This document shows, one piece after another, positions 23,608 to 35,929 of a stretch of 64,000 nt of DNA. The notes below the pieces were generated by a model. That model had not been told where the DNA came from, did no database searches, and saw nothing but the letters and a program-made list of their open reading frames with translations. Each line of letters starts with the position of its first letter. Position 1 is the first letter of the stretch. This DNA comes from Clarireedia homoeocarpa (Eukaryota; Ascomycota; Leotiomycetes; Helotiales; Rutstroemiaceae): NCBI GenBank assembly GCA_001465935.1, contig LNKV01000016.1:62001-126000 (forward strand), written 5' to 3'. The translations under genes were made by a program, and so were the position numbers.

Positions 23608-26600
23608 ATGGAGGTTTCATATTGTCCGTGGCGTAAAAACGTCACTTGGTCTACTGTCGGTAAAAGTGACTGGACTGAATTACAAACGACCGAATTAGAA
23701 AAACCTGTAGTTTTTAATCCAGAAGGTGTTAAGCTTATTACAGATACCATCAAAGAACAGGAGGAAAGGGAGAAAGGTATGTCTCCGAAGCCGTCTACTC
23801 CGATTGCTGCTTGCTTGTCGTCAACTTATGACAGATCATCGGGCCTTTCATTGTCGATGACAACACTGGCAGTATAGTCAACGGCTCTTCTCAATAACTA
23901 ATCGATTTGATAGGTAAAGCACCAGGATCAGAAGCTGGAACTGGTGAGAACGAGAGATCGGATGAAGAAGAGAGCGAAAGGACAGATAGCGAAGATGAAC
24001 AATGTAATATGATCAAGACTCGGGGCGAGTACCCGAAATTCGAGGAATTGGTTTCTAACACATTTGCAGCACAATACGAAGAGTCCTATGCAGGTGGATA
24101 CACAACAGGTGAGCATGAGTTGCCATTATTTGCGTAGAAGATATGGCGCCATACTTCCATACCGGCCACACACTTCCCATTTGTACAACACTAATAATGG
24201 TATACTTGTAGCCCCTTCGAGTGAAAGACCAGAAAGTCCGGACTGGGATAATCGATCATATGCACCATCACACGCACCTGGACGCATGCCTAGCCCTCCA
24301 ATGTCAGAAGCCTATTTCGAGGATGGATATGCCTCTAGTCATGGAACGGATTCGCATCACCAAGTGCATTTTGCCCACGATGTTGCCTCTACATATGCTG
24401 GTAGTACTGTCTCGAGCTCAAGGTCGAAGGATTCTAAGGACTCCAAGAAGAGCAAGAAATCAAAGAAGGACAAGAAGGACTACTCCAAGTTCAGATTTGT
24501 CATCTGGAAGACACCTAAGGATGACAAGTCTAGCAAGAAAAGCAAATCATCCGGCGTTCAGATTGAGAAGGTAGAAAAGTCATCCAAGAAGGAACATCGT
24601 TTGAAATCCCACGACGGAACCGAGAAACGCGAAAAGAAAGAGAAATCGTCATCCTCGAAAGATAAGAAGAGTAAAGACAAAGACAAGAAGGACAAGTCGA
24701 AGAAGGACAAGGAAAAGGACAACACGAGGGCAGCTGGCATGGCGCCAATGGTTCCAATGGTGTCAATTCCGGTACCAGCACCGAAGATGTTGGAATATGA
24801 ACCAGAATATTCGGAATATCCAGCATATGATGAATATATGCCTCCCTCATCGTTCATGCCCGAGGTTGTCGAGGAAGTCGAACCAGAGCCGGCTAGATAC
24901 ATACGAACTATTCCATCGATTCCACCACAGTTTAAGGAGCCCGCCAAAGAACCTGAGCCGGCAGCCCCAGTAGCAGAGGCCCCACCTGCTAGCGAAGAGG
25001 TAGCCCCAGAGCCTGAGCCAACACCAGCCGAAGAAACACCAGTTGAGACTCCTGAAGCTCCTCAAGCAACGACAAGCCCAATTGATACTGCAGCCGAACC
25101 TTCGGAGGCTGTTCCAATGGCTGAAACAGGGACACAATCAGATGATGCCCCACCAGCCGCTGAGGAAGTAACACAAGTCGTTGAAGAAGCTGCTAGCGAG
25201 CCTGTGCAGGAACCATTGCCGGAACCATTGCCAGAATCTGAAAGCGTGCCAGAGGCTGTCGCCGAGGAACCAACTGCCGAAGAACCTGTAGCTGTCGAGA
25301 ATGCTCCGATTGCCCCCAACGAAACCGTCAACTGGGATGAAGTTGAGCTAGCCATAGAGCCAACTGCAGAAGATACTCCAGCTCCAGTGGAGGATGTGCC
25401 AGTTCCAAGTGACGGCGATATCGTTGAAACCGCCTCGTCGGATGCTTTAGCTGATATCATCGTGGTTGAAGTTGACCCAACGGAGATACAAGAAGTCGAG
25501 ATTGCTGCTCCCGAAGAATCTCAACCCCCATCCGAGGAGCTGTCAACTAAGGATTTACCCAAAGAATCTGGACACGTCGAAAGCGCCGAGGCTACCCCGG
25601 CCGTCGAAGTCGAGACAACGGAGGCTACCATTGTGGAAATTTCGGAACCTGCCAGCGATGCTATCAAGGAAGAGACCCCCGTCCCCGCCGAAGGTGAAGT
25701 TTTGGAAATTCCGGAAGTGGTCAATGAACTCGAAGTAGAGGCGACAGAAACTGTCAGTGAAGACGCACAAGCAAGCGGAGAAGAACTGGCCGAACAGATC
25801 ATTGATCATTCAGAAGAGGTAGCGGCGACAGAACCTGTCAGCGAAGACGCACAAGCAAACGGAGAAGAACTGGCCGAACAGATCATTGTTCACTCAGAAG
25901 AAGTCCCATCTCAAGCAGAAATTGAGACCGAGGCACCAAGTGCGTTGGACTCCACACCAGTCGCAGAGAATGATGACGCTGCACAAGAGGTGTCACCTGC
26001 ATTAGATGCTCAGCCTACCGAGGAAATCATTTACGTAAACACGAGTGATGAAACAAACGCAGCCTCTCCTGATGTCATCATTGTTGAGATTGCCCCAGAA
26101 GCCGAGAGTGCAGCCAAACACGAGGACCTGCCAAGTGAGCCCATCGAGGTACAAGACTCCGCTTTGGATACGATTATCGCTGAAGGTCCTCTTCCAGCAA
26201 CCGGGGAATCTCACTCTGAGCTACCTGTAGAGAACGATACCAGTATTGAGGAGTCTATTTTAGCCGAATCGGAGAAGCCCGCCCCTGCCGAAGAACCAGT
26301 TGCTGAGGAAATCAAGATTGAGGTGGGGACCAGCGATGCTGCCGAACCAACTTTATCATCCCAAGAGGAAGTCCACGTAGAATCCGCCGTCCTCGTCACC
26401 GAAGAAGCCGTCGCAGCCGGCGACCCTATCATTTTAGAGCAACTCCACCACAGCCCTACCCCATCAAGATATGGAACCCCACTCATGGAGCCCGCTTTGT
26501 CATCTGATAAGGTAGGCGTACCTACAATTTCACTTCCAGTTCCAGTTGCGCTCGCACAATTTCTTGTTCCAGATGATGATTCGCATTCGCAAACCGAGCA

Positions 26601-28947
26601 CGCCGAGCAAGCTGAGTATCTAGATGATCGAGATCGAGCAGAACACAATGTGCAGGAGTTGCAGATTGAGAGATATCATGATGATGATTATTATCATGAG
26701 GACTATACTGATGAGGGGGAGGATAGGGCAGAGGAGTATGATGACGAAAGATCGGAGAGTGTAAGGGATGAGAAGGAAGATAGAGCAGAGAAGTATTATG
26801 ACGAAAGATCGGAGAGTGTAAGGGACGAGGAGGAAGATAGGGTAGAGGAGTATGATGACGAAATATCGGTGAGTGTGAGGGATGAGGAGGAAGATAGCGC
26901 AGAGAAGTATTATGATAAAAGATCGGAAAGTGTAAGGGACGAGGAGGACTATAGGGCAGAGAAGTATTATGACGAAAGATCGGAAAGTGTAAGGAACGAG
27001 GAGGACGATAGGGCAGAGGAGTATGATGACGAAAGATCGGTGAGTATGAGGGATGAGGAGGAAGATAGGGCAGAGAAGTATTATGATAAAAGATCAGAGA
27101 GTGTGAGGGACGAGGAAAGAGAAGAGGGGAGGGAATTCGTTGAGGAGAGAGAAAGGCGATTCTCGCGTGAGAGGGTGCATAGTAGGAAGATGAGAACCGA
27201 AGAGCCACGTGGAAGAATCACCGAGGAGATTGATGACGGACCCGAAGAACAGCCAGTGGTGGAGTTCACTGACAGTGAAGAGGAAGAAAATGAATGGGAC
27301 AGCGATGGAGAAAGTGAAGTTGTCGACAGCAGAGCACCCAGCGAAGCGAATTGGGGTGGTGAATGGGACCGCCCTGCTCGACCGGTGCCGAGGAATGTAG
27401 GAAGAGTTCGATTTGAGGGATGCGAGGCGGATAGTGAATGGGATCATTCCAGCAATGTCTCTATTGAAGATGACAGACGGATGCTTGGACGAGGACGATT
27501 CCCGCTTCCAGCCAGAAGAAGAGAAAGGGACTGGGATCGCGGATCCCACGCTTCTGCTACTGCCGAGAGAAGAATGGCAGGAAGGGGCAGGAGAGGAGAA
27601 AGGGACTGGGATCGCGGATCCCACGTTTCTGCCACTGCCGGGAGAACAATGGCAGGAAGGGGCAGGAGAGAAGAAGATTGGGATCGATCAAGCAATGTTT
27701 CGGCTGATGAACCTCGCCGTTCTCTCGTCCATCGACGTATCCCTACCGCAAGACGCCAAGAAGACTGGGATCACTCCAGTGTCGTCTCCGCTGATCCTGA
27801 GCACGACAACCATCAGTCGCTGGTCCCACATATCCGCGGACCGTCTCATCAGGAATGGGACAACTCCAGTCTCGTGGATCATCAATCGCTCGTGCATCAA
27901 CGCGTTCCCCCTACACATCTCCAGCAAGATTGGGATAATTCAGACTCGGTCTCAGTAGCGCTTTCTCCACTCCATTCACCAATGTATTCACCAGCACAAT
28001 CCCCAATGGACTCACCCCTCCACTCTCCCCATATGCACCCGCATCATCCACACCATCTCCCCCATTCGCATCACCACCAATGGGACAACCTCAGCGTCCG
28101 TTCCTCATCCCCCGCACCCCATCGTCACCCCCACTACACGCATCATCCCCCGTCTCCACACCTCCCTCACTCCTCGCACCTCCACCAACCCTACCACCAC
28201 CCTCCTCCTCCATCCCACTACCAACCTCACTCCCACAATCAACCTCACTCCCACAATCAACCTCACTCTCACTCTCACTACCAAAACCACCCCCGCTTCC
28301 AAGAATGGCCCTCCAACCCTAGCTCCCGCTCCCCCTCCATTGAGCGGCCCCGTTCTATCGCCGAATGCGTCTGGGCTACTGGTAAGGGAAAAGGACGAGG
28401 AAGAGCAGACAGCGATTGGGATAGCGAGAGCGTGCGTTCTGTGTCCATTGAGCGGGAACCGGAGCGCGATGACGAACGGAAACCTAGAGTTCGTGTAAAG
28501 CTTAGGAGGCCAAACGAGAAGAGTAGGCTTGCTACTCAGGATGATGTGGAGGATAGCGATGCGACGAGTTTGAGGTCGTTTTCGCGGTCGGGTGAGAGAC
28601 CGAGGGAGAGAGAGCGGGTGCAGAGACGGAGGGTGAGCAAAAGGAGACATAGGGGGAGTAAGCTGAGAGAGATGGAGTACAGGGAGAGTGAGTGGGAGGG
28701 CGAGGGCGCGAGGGAGGGCGGTTTTGTGGGTGCCGAGGAAAGGGAAGAGGTGTCAGGGAGAGCGAGGGATAGAAAAGTTATGTTTGAGCGTCCGGCGTCA
28801 CCGGAGATGCAGCCGCAGCCACAGTCGCAGGATTGGCGGAAGTTGAGGAGCAGGTTTACTAGAGGGGAGGAGGAGAGTGTTGTGGGTAGCGTGGTGGAGA
28901 GTGTGAGGAGCAGTGTGAGAGGGAGTGCGGTTGGGGGATTTATTTAG
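23608..28947 (+). CDS. Large disordered repeat protein (1,699 aa), function unknown
   Basis: Exons 23608-23776, 23914-24108 and 24212-28947 encode 1,699 aa. I do not recognise the family. The N-terminus MEVSYCPWRKNVTWSTVGKS is followed by a Lys/Ser-rich basic segment (about 195-330). Next comes roughly 500 residues of Pro/Glu/Ala/Val-rich acidic sequence with recurring EEVAxxEP-type words. Residues about 959-1091 are seven 19-residue repeats built on DRAEEYDDERSESVRDEE. After these come about eleven spaced WD-x-SS-x-S motifs (about 1149-1370), a His/Pro-rich stretch and an Arg-rich C-terminus. There is no signal peptide or transmembrane segment. Composition suggests a scaffold or condensate-forming protein, which is speculation. 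The longer intron 1 (137 nt) is less certain than the rest. Confidence 0.78.
26722..27120 (+). repeat. 57-bp coding minisatellite, seven copies
   Basis: Seven tandem 57-bp units, each 19 codons, lie in frame inside the large exon. Units alternate between EEYDDE and EKYYDE forms (with K variants), which suggests expansion as a two-unit block. Copy number is likely to vary between strains. Confidence 0.92.
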
Positions 28948-29790
28948 TTGAGGTTGGGTGGTGTGATTCGTATTCCAAGGGGGGAATGGGGTGTATATTT
29001 GTGAGCTTGGTATCTTTTTCCCCTTTTCCTTTCTTATGTATGTACACTACCTGTTGTTATATGTATGTACAAGCACTTTGTTTCTATTAGAAAAAAGGAA
29101 AAAGGAAGGGCACTGTTTTATTTTGTTTACTTGCATGGATGGATGGGCCACAGGAAATGGGTGGGCATTTACTTACTTTTGTATGCATATATGTATGTAC
29201 ATTATCCTGTTTCAGAAATTATATCACATCTATCTATCTTTCGTCCGTTTGAATTCTTAGTGATTGAGTGATTGAGTGGAAGGTGCACGAGTGATGAATG
29301 AGAGAGTTTGTGTGCCGTAGCCAATCCTTGAGTGAGATGACAATGGATACTCACCGAGGAATGACGAGAAGTCTTAGCCACGAGGAGTCTTATGGGTAGA
29401 CAGGTTTGTATGCTATCCGATGTTTTGCGATGGATGTTTTATTTGGGTAGATATATCGAGGCTCGCGAGAGAGGGATAGGATCGCATCGAGCCCTATATT
29501 TTAAGAAGAGAGTGTAAATATCATAGTTTGGCCGGTCGTCCCTGTCTACTTAGAGGTCCATCGTAAGGATAAGGTATTACCAAGGTGATAGGCCTTTGTG
29601 TGACTCGATGGAATGGCTCTGTTTTAAAAGCTGACCAATGAGCAAGAACTTATCGCTCATAATGCTTGTAATATCAGTTCGGCGGGAAACTCTAAGCTTT
29701 CTCAATTAGGAGCATTGTACAGAAATTATTCATCTTCATATCTAGCCATCTAGCTACTCTGCCAAATACATGCTCAGACATACTTATACA
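28948..29790. other. Intergenic region left of an inverted-repeat element
   Basis: This holds the 3' UTR of the disordered-protein gene and otherwise nothing I can support. Short repeats of ATGTATGTA type occur near 29034-29070 and 29180-29200. Confidence 0.55.
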
Positions 29791-29792
29791 TA

Positions 29793-30281
29793 CAGTGACC
29801 AACAATAAGTTTGAGCCGAATCTTAAAATTACACCAAAAACCATCAAAAGTCATACTTTTTATCTTAGAATTATTGAACAAATACTACAAATTAATATAT
29901 AAAATTTGTATAGAATTTATTTTTATTTATCTAATCTATTATTATAAATTTGCTAAATAATTTTAAATATTTATTTGGTCTTGATAAATAAATTTGAAAT
30001 TGAGAAAGTTCGATTTTCTAAGATTTTAATCAATTTTCTATATAAATGATTTTGGAAATATTTTCAATTTAATTAGTTTTAGACTTAGTTATTAAGTTTA
30101 AATAAAATCAGGAAAAAGATCTAATAATATTTTATTAAATATACGATTCGAATTAATAAGATATATAGTTTTTATATAAATTTGTATAATAGTTTTGTTA
30201 ATACTTTTAAGTGATTAAGTTGAAATATATTGATTTTTGGTGTAATTTTGATGTTCGGCTCAAACTTAATGTCTAGTACTG
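29793..30281. mobile_element. TA-flanked non-autonomous inverted-repeat element (Tc1/mariner-like MITE)
   Basis: Both ends start CAGT and are flanked by TA (29791-29792 and 30282-30283), the duplication made by Tc1/mariner transposases. The ends form an imperfect inverted repeat of about 50 bp that shares TAAGTTTGAGCCGAA and AAAATTACACCAAAAA. The 489-bp element has a very AT-rich interior and no open frame of note, so it cannot encode its own transposase. AT-richness may reflect repeat-induced point mutation (RIP). Confidence 0.88.
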
Positions 30282-30726
30282 TACACAGATCATGTAGCCA
30301 TTTTGTCAAAGTGCTTAGTCATCTTAATGATTCATCAACTACTCCATGTAAGTTACACGTAGTATCCTTGGACTTCAATAATATCAACACATGCCAATAA
30401 TCATAAATCTATCCTATTTCTGACACATTTAGCCATGGCCATTTTGACGCCACGCCTCAAGCAGCCACGAAACAAGTAAATCATCTACCCAAAGCTTTTA
30501 CCCACAGCCAGCCACCCATGATCCATATCCACGCCCACGCCAAGCAACAACATAACCCCAGCCAGCTCAGATTTACGCCTTACAAGTACAATAGAGTACC
30601 AGTAGACAATGACAGAAGGGAAATATATGCCACAGAAGAAAAGAGAAAAGACGAGTATCCCTAACCCTAAATATACAACAGAAACGACACAAACGACATA
30701 GAAGGTTTGCATGCAGAAGCATGGAG
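30282..30726. other. Intergenic region downstream of the large GTPase gene
   Basis: This 445-bp stretch lies between the inverted-repeat element and the stop codon of the minus-strand GTPase gene and presumably includes its 3' UTR. No other feature is visible. Confidence 0.5.
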
Positions 30727-33700
30727 TTAGTTGTCGGGCGAAGAAGCACCAGAAGTGGTTGCGGGAGTAGCTTCTTCAGCGGATTCATCAAGGAGGTTGT
30801 CCGATGATGGAGCGCTAGGACATTCGGAATCCTCGGCTTCGCTCGAGACGGTCTGGTTGGACTTTGTGTTCGTAGTCGTATCGGGGTGATTGACATCCGA
30901 AATCTCTTCGGTTTCGGTGTTTTCAACGCTTTCTTTGACTGGAGTGTCAGTTTTATCAACATCCATACTGGTGTCGTCTGCATCGTTTGGCCTGCTGCTC
31001 TTTTCTGTTGTGTCTTCCTTAGGTTCGTCTTCATCCTTGGTTGTATCTTCTTTCATCGTTGCATTTCCCTCTCCTTCCTTTCCTGCCTCTTCATTATTCC
31101 TATCGCCATCCCCTACGACCGCATCTGCATTCTCTAACGCTTGAGCTTCATCTTTTTCATGTTCTTCTAATGCCTTTGCGATATGTGCTCTCATCTGCCT
31201 TTCCCACTTCGGCATAATGCCACCCTTGACTTGAGCTCCATTAACCACAGTGAGGTAATCTCTACGCATCAAAACAAAGACCTCATCTGTGCGGTTATTC
31301 ATGTTTTCTTCCACATGACGACACATCTGATTCAACCTCTTCTTGACTTCCTCACAGCTGTCCTTGAACATAGAATGGCGCTCTTTGTCGACATGATCGT
31401 GCATGTGACGTTTCATGCGCATGTACGATCCAGTGCCTGCAGGCATATATCAGTATAAAAGTAAAGAGAATGTTGAAGCAGACTTACCGCGTTCTTCAAC
31501 GCAATATCGATAAGATGAGGCTAACCTAGCGGCCACAACTGGAACAAATTCACGATTTGCATCACGCTGTAGATTGTTTATCGCCTCGGCCATCTCGGAA
31601 GTGACGATAGAGAATGTAGCTTCGTAGGTCCGGAGTTGTTGAGACAGCATCGATAAGCCAGCGGCCCCAGCACCATTTTTACGACTGCGATCTTCCACCT
31701 CGCGATGGAAACTGGTGATGACCGCTTTAGCTTTTCTGGTAAAACCCTGAAGGACGGAGGGTACCCGTCTAGCGAAAGCTTTCTCCCAGTTGTTGGCTAG
31801 ATGCTTCATGATGGGCTCAGTGAGATCGGAATTGAAATCATAGGTTGCTGATGGGCGTCTAGTCAGTATATGAATTGAAGATAAGCACTAAGAGTAATCT
31901 TACAATGGCCATTTCCATACACACCCTCCCGGCGGCAAACAGCTGGGTTCATCAGCTTCACTCTCAGGAATTGTTGAGACAAACAGTACCTTTGTACGTA
32001 GACCAGTATAGACCTCCTTCGGCCCGATTGGCCCGATTGACTGGTGCACCCCATTTGTCAACCGTATCGGGAGCCTGGTCGACAGCAAGCTGGATTACTT
32101 CTCCGAAACGCTCAAAGATATTCTCTTCCAAGACCTCCTTAATCTCTGCAATGGAATCTGCAACTGTGCCATCGAGACTATTTTCTAACTCGCTTAGCTT
32201 CTTCTCAAGCCAGCGAGCTTCGGTTGCCTTTTGGGTGTCTGTAAGGTTGAGACCGCTTCCATCATTGCTCGCCCATAATGACAGTGACAGTATAAGCTGA
32301 AGTGACGAATTAAGGTATCGGCGACAGTTAGCGCTGCGTCCAGATTCCGTGAGTTTCTTGCAATGAGCTTGTAGTTGGGGGACCTAATTGATGTTAGTAT
32401 ATCGCACGGTTATGGTTTAGTCTTTTCTCAGGGAATGGTGGCACCATACTTCTGTTTGTTCAATGTCGCGGAAACCTGGAATTGTAGCGTCATGCTTCAG
32501 TCTTCCATTCATTTGCTGATAGGCTCTACTGCTGACGCAGAATACTGGTAAACTTTTGGCCACGGCATCATAGTCTCGGATATCCTCTTCAGGGTTGAAG
32601 TTTTCTGCGTCTTCTTCCTCGGCATTCTCTTGGTCGAGCTCCTTGATACCTGCAGCAAAATCTTGCTGAATGGCACCTTTAGAGTACTTGTTCCTACCTA
32701 TGATACAAACAGCACGCATCCTAGTGTCAATCTCCTGCTGATCTTTCTCAAGCTTATCTAGATCGTCTCTTAACTCCTTGATCTTGAGATCGAAAGCTGC
32801 CTTCTCTTTGCGGGCTTTCTTTTTGGTGTCTTTTAATTCCGCAAGTTTAGCTTCGATGATCTCGATCGTTAAAGCTTCACCTTTATCCGAGTCCTCGTCT
32901 CCAGAGTCGCTATCGCTCTCGCTCTCGCTATCAGTTTCAGATTTGGACTCGTCGTCTTCGTCAAAGTCATCAATGAAGTCGTCATCTTCAGTGCGATCCT
33001 TTTTCTGCTTCTTGCGTGATTTCTTAGGGGTGGAGGATCGCTTTCTTTTAGGCGATTTTTGTTTATCCTTGGGAGCAAAGACTGTCTTTCCATCTTTGAC
33101 GGCGGACCTCAAGTCATCCCAGACATCGAGTGCATCGTCTGTATCATCTAACATCTCACCATAAACGGCTTTACTTTCTCGTAGCTCGGAAACTTTTGCG
33201 CGTAAGCCTTTCATCTCATCAATCTTTGCATAATATTCGGTCATCTCCTGCTCCAATCCCAGTGAGTCAGAAGCCTCATGGACAGAGATGTCATCGGTCT
33301 TTGTACAGATAAAGGTGATTCGTGAAAATTGCTATTTGTACATTAGCACATCTGAACATTGAAATGAAGACGATCAAGTATTTCCAAACTGGACTCGACT
33401 TACTCCATCATACTTGAGTTGTCTCTTGAAAGATTCACCGAGGAGAGACTTTGCCGCTTTATCGTCGACCGCTCGATTGATAGGAGCACAAATCCATAAT
33501 CCTAGATAAGAATTAGCGGATATATGACAACTACAGTACAGTACATACCAGTGCATTGTTTCATGTAACCGGCAGCCACTGCAGCACGAGCGGCATTAGA
33601 ATCATGAACACCAGGCAAGTCAACGATAACGGCACCCCTGATATATGTTAGCTTTAAAGAAGCAGGGCCTTTGGGTACAGTGTTGGGTCATGTAAGGAAA

Positions 33701-35929
33701 TCAAATATCGAAATATTCTTAGTGTTAAAATCATATCTCAAGACTCAAGGTCCACGACCCGGTGTGGATACCATGAAGGAAACACTTAAGCACTTACGTA
33801 GATAATGCATCTGCTTTGGTATATATTCTCACCACCTTGATGAGCGGCCAAAATTCCATGGATTTCTTGACTTTTTCTTTGCTCGTTTTGTCCTTATTGC
33901 CAGTGGATTTCTCCTTACTATCAACATAACGTTGTAGCTCTTTGTAGAATGACTCTGGTCGTGGCTTTTCGAATGTCTTTGTGGTTCCAAGGACATTACG
34001 GACACTCTCTTCGCGCATCAGTTCCTCGACTGTGGATTCGGCCAGCATCTCCTTGGTCTTGTTCGGGTAGACTAAGGACCTTTAGAACAGGTTTTCACGG
34101 GCTTCAGGGGGATGACCTACCAGCTTTGATTTTAGCATATGCAATGCCAGCCTCTGAGTCCGCGTTGGTGGAATCTCTAGAAATCTGTACAGCAAGTCAG
34201 CAGGATCACAAATGTGGGAATGATTGATCTACATTTCCAGATCCGTCAATCAATTCATTCAGAGAAACCTCAAGGTCTTTCTGCCAATCAGATGCCTTGA
34301 TGAATTCAATCTCAGCTCTATATTTCTTGGTCGGATCATCGCTTGAATTCCAGGACAGCTCGGTGACAACCGCTGTGCAAGCGCGCATGCTGGATATGGT
34401 CAGTGCTTGATGTAAAAATTATTATAGAGTGTCGGGAAATCAAATATCAACTTTGAATTTGGTCCATATATCGGTACACCCTTGGAATGGAACATACCAG
34501 TTTGTAGGAACAAGTCGTTCTTCATCGAGCATTGCGTTAATCACACTAGATTTACCGCTGCCAGTGTTACCTACCACGCCGATGATGGTAGGAGTATCGA
34601 CGGACTGTGCCTGGAGAGTTTCTATAGTCACCAGAGTTAATTCTAGATCGACAAGAAATTTGGATGAAACTGACCAATTTGCTTCAGCCAATGTTGTGCA
34701 TCCTGATGTTGAGCGGCTTCTGGGACTTTGAAATGATCTTTTAGGACATCCAAAAATGCATTGGTCTTCCGGACTTCCTTCTCGAGCTGTTCAGGGGAGC
34801 TTTCCTCGATAACCTTTTGTAACCTAGTTTTCGCAAGTTCCACAACTGCCGGGGCTACTTCAGGAACATCATTATCCCCACTTGGAGGAGGAAATTCTTC
34901 CTTTTTTGGTTCTATCCACGTGCCTTCCCGTCCAGACGTCAAAGGAGTGCTGTAGTCGCTCGATTGATCCACTGGAGACTGCATATCGACGCCGGATATA
35001 GGGGCCGACAGAGAACCTTGTGGCATCAGCGAGGGATTTCGGGACCCAGAGTCCTGAGCAGCTTTATCCTCATAGACGGTTCGTGTTGATTGCGGCAAGC
35101 CATTCCAGAGTGCTTTCAAGGACCTTTCGACCTCAACTACCTGAAGTTAGCTGGTACATCGAATAAAGCCATTCGCCATACCTGGATTAGATCTAGCAGA
35201 CGTATAGTCGCCACGGTAATCGTCAGCAAATAATGTGTAGCCTGCAATAGGACTCAAGGGATCTACAGTGGCCGTGCTAGGCGTTTGTGATTGTGTAGGT
35301 GACCGGACTGAAGGTGTAGATGTTGTTTGACGAGATAAGGGACTAGGAGCATAGGGGGAGAATCGGGGCTCAATTGGCTCTGGTTTAACCTTTGCATGAT
35401 CAAGGCCTACACCAGGTTTCAGACTGAGCAGTGTGTCATTCGCCAATGGTGCTGATCGCGGCTGGGTATTTAGTGGCTCTAAGGGGTTTCGAGAGGTTGT
35501 GGGCTCGGATTTCACCACATTACTCGTGCTCCAGAAAACGATAACGCCGTCACCAAAGTAGTTGATATCACACATTTTCTCTGTCAATGAGATGGGACGA
35601 TTCCCTTGCCGCAGTACAGGAGAAACCCCGGTTTTCTTGAAGTAGGCTCCTTGTATTTTTGAGACTGTATGTTTACCCTTGACTTTGAACCAATGGAAAT
35701 TCTTAGAATCACTTGAATTGGGATCATTATCTGGGGATAGAACTGGATGGTATGATCAGCGGGGTTCAGTTTCCTAAGCTAGTCTCCAGCGATATGCTGC
35801 CACCAAGAGGAAGAAGTACCTACCAGCAGCCCAGTATTCGCCATCTTGCCGTGAGGCTTTAGGTGCTTGCTTCAGAGCTTCCTGATGTAGCGCTCGTTGT
35901 TTGAAAATTTCATCTTCCGGTAGCTCCAT
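30727..35929 (-). CDS. Large dynamin-like P-loop GTPase, SLIP-GC/DUF7605-like (14 exons)
   Basis: Fourteen exons (35929-35824, 35742-35182, 35136-34675, 34621-34498, 34389-34233, 34184-34121, 34071-33798, 33637-33549, 33501-33404, 33331-32450, 32383-31990, 31942-31904, 31847-31488, 31436-30727) give 1,439 aa. GTPase motifs are in order: G1 GNTGSGKS (394-401), a G2-like ACTAVVT, G3 DLPG (589-592) and G4 TKTD (655-658). A disordered Pro/Ser-rich N-terminus precedes them. A basic and acidic insert (KSPKRKRSSTPKKSRKKQKK, then an Asp/Glu/Ser run) resembles a nuclear localisation signal and follows G4. A long helical region and an acidic tail end the protein. Fungi have many such GTPases, usually without known function; I infer a nuclear role from the basic cluster. 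The border of the 39-nt exon 12 with exon 13 has an alternative reading. Confidence 0.85.

Noticed and set aside
26522..27208. 228-codon minus-strand open frame rich in Pro, His and Tyr
   Set aside because: It is the antisense of the 57-bp coding repeats; its repetitive composition mirrors the sense gene and it has no motif or splice context.
28105..28650. 181-codon minus-strand open frame
   Set aside because: It is antisense to the His/Pro-rich end of the disordered-protein gene and shows no protein-like pattern.
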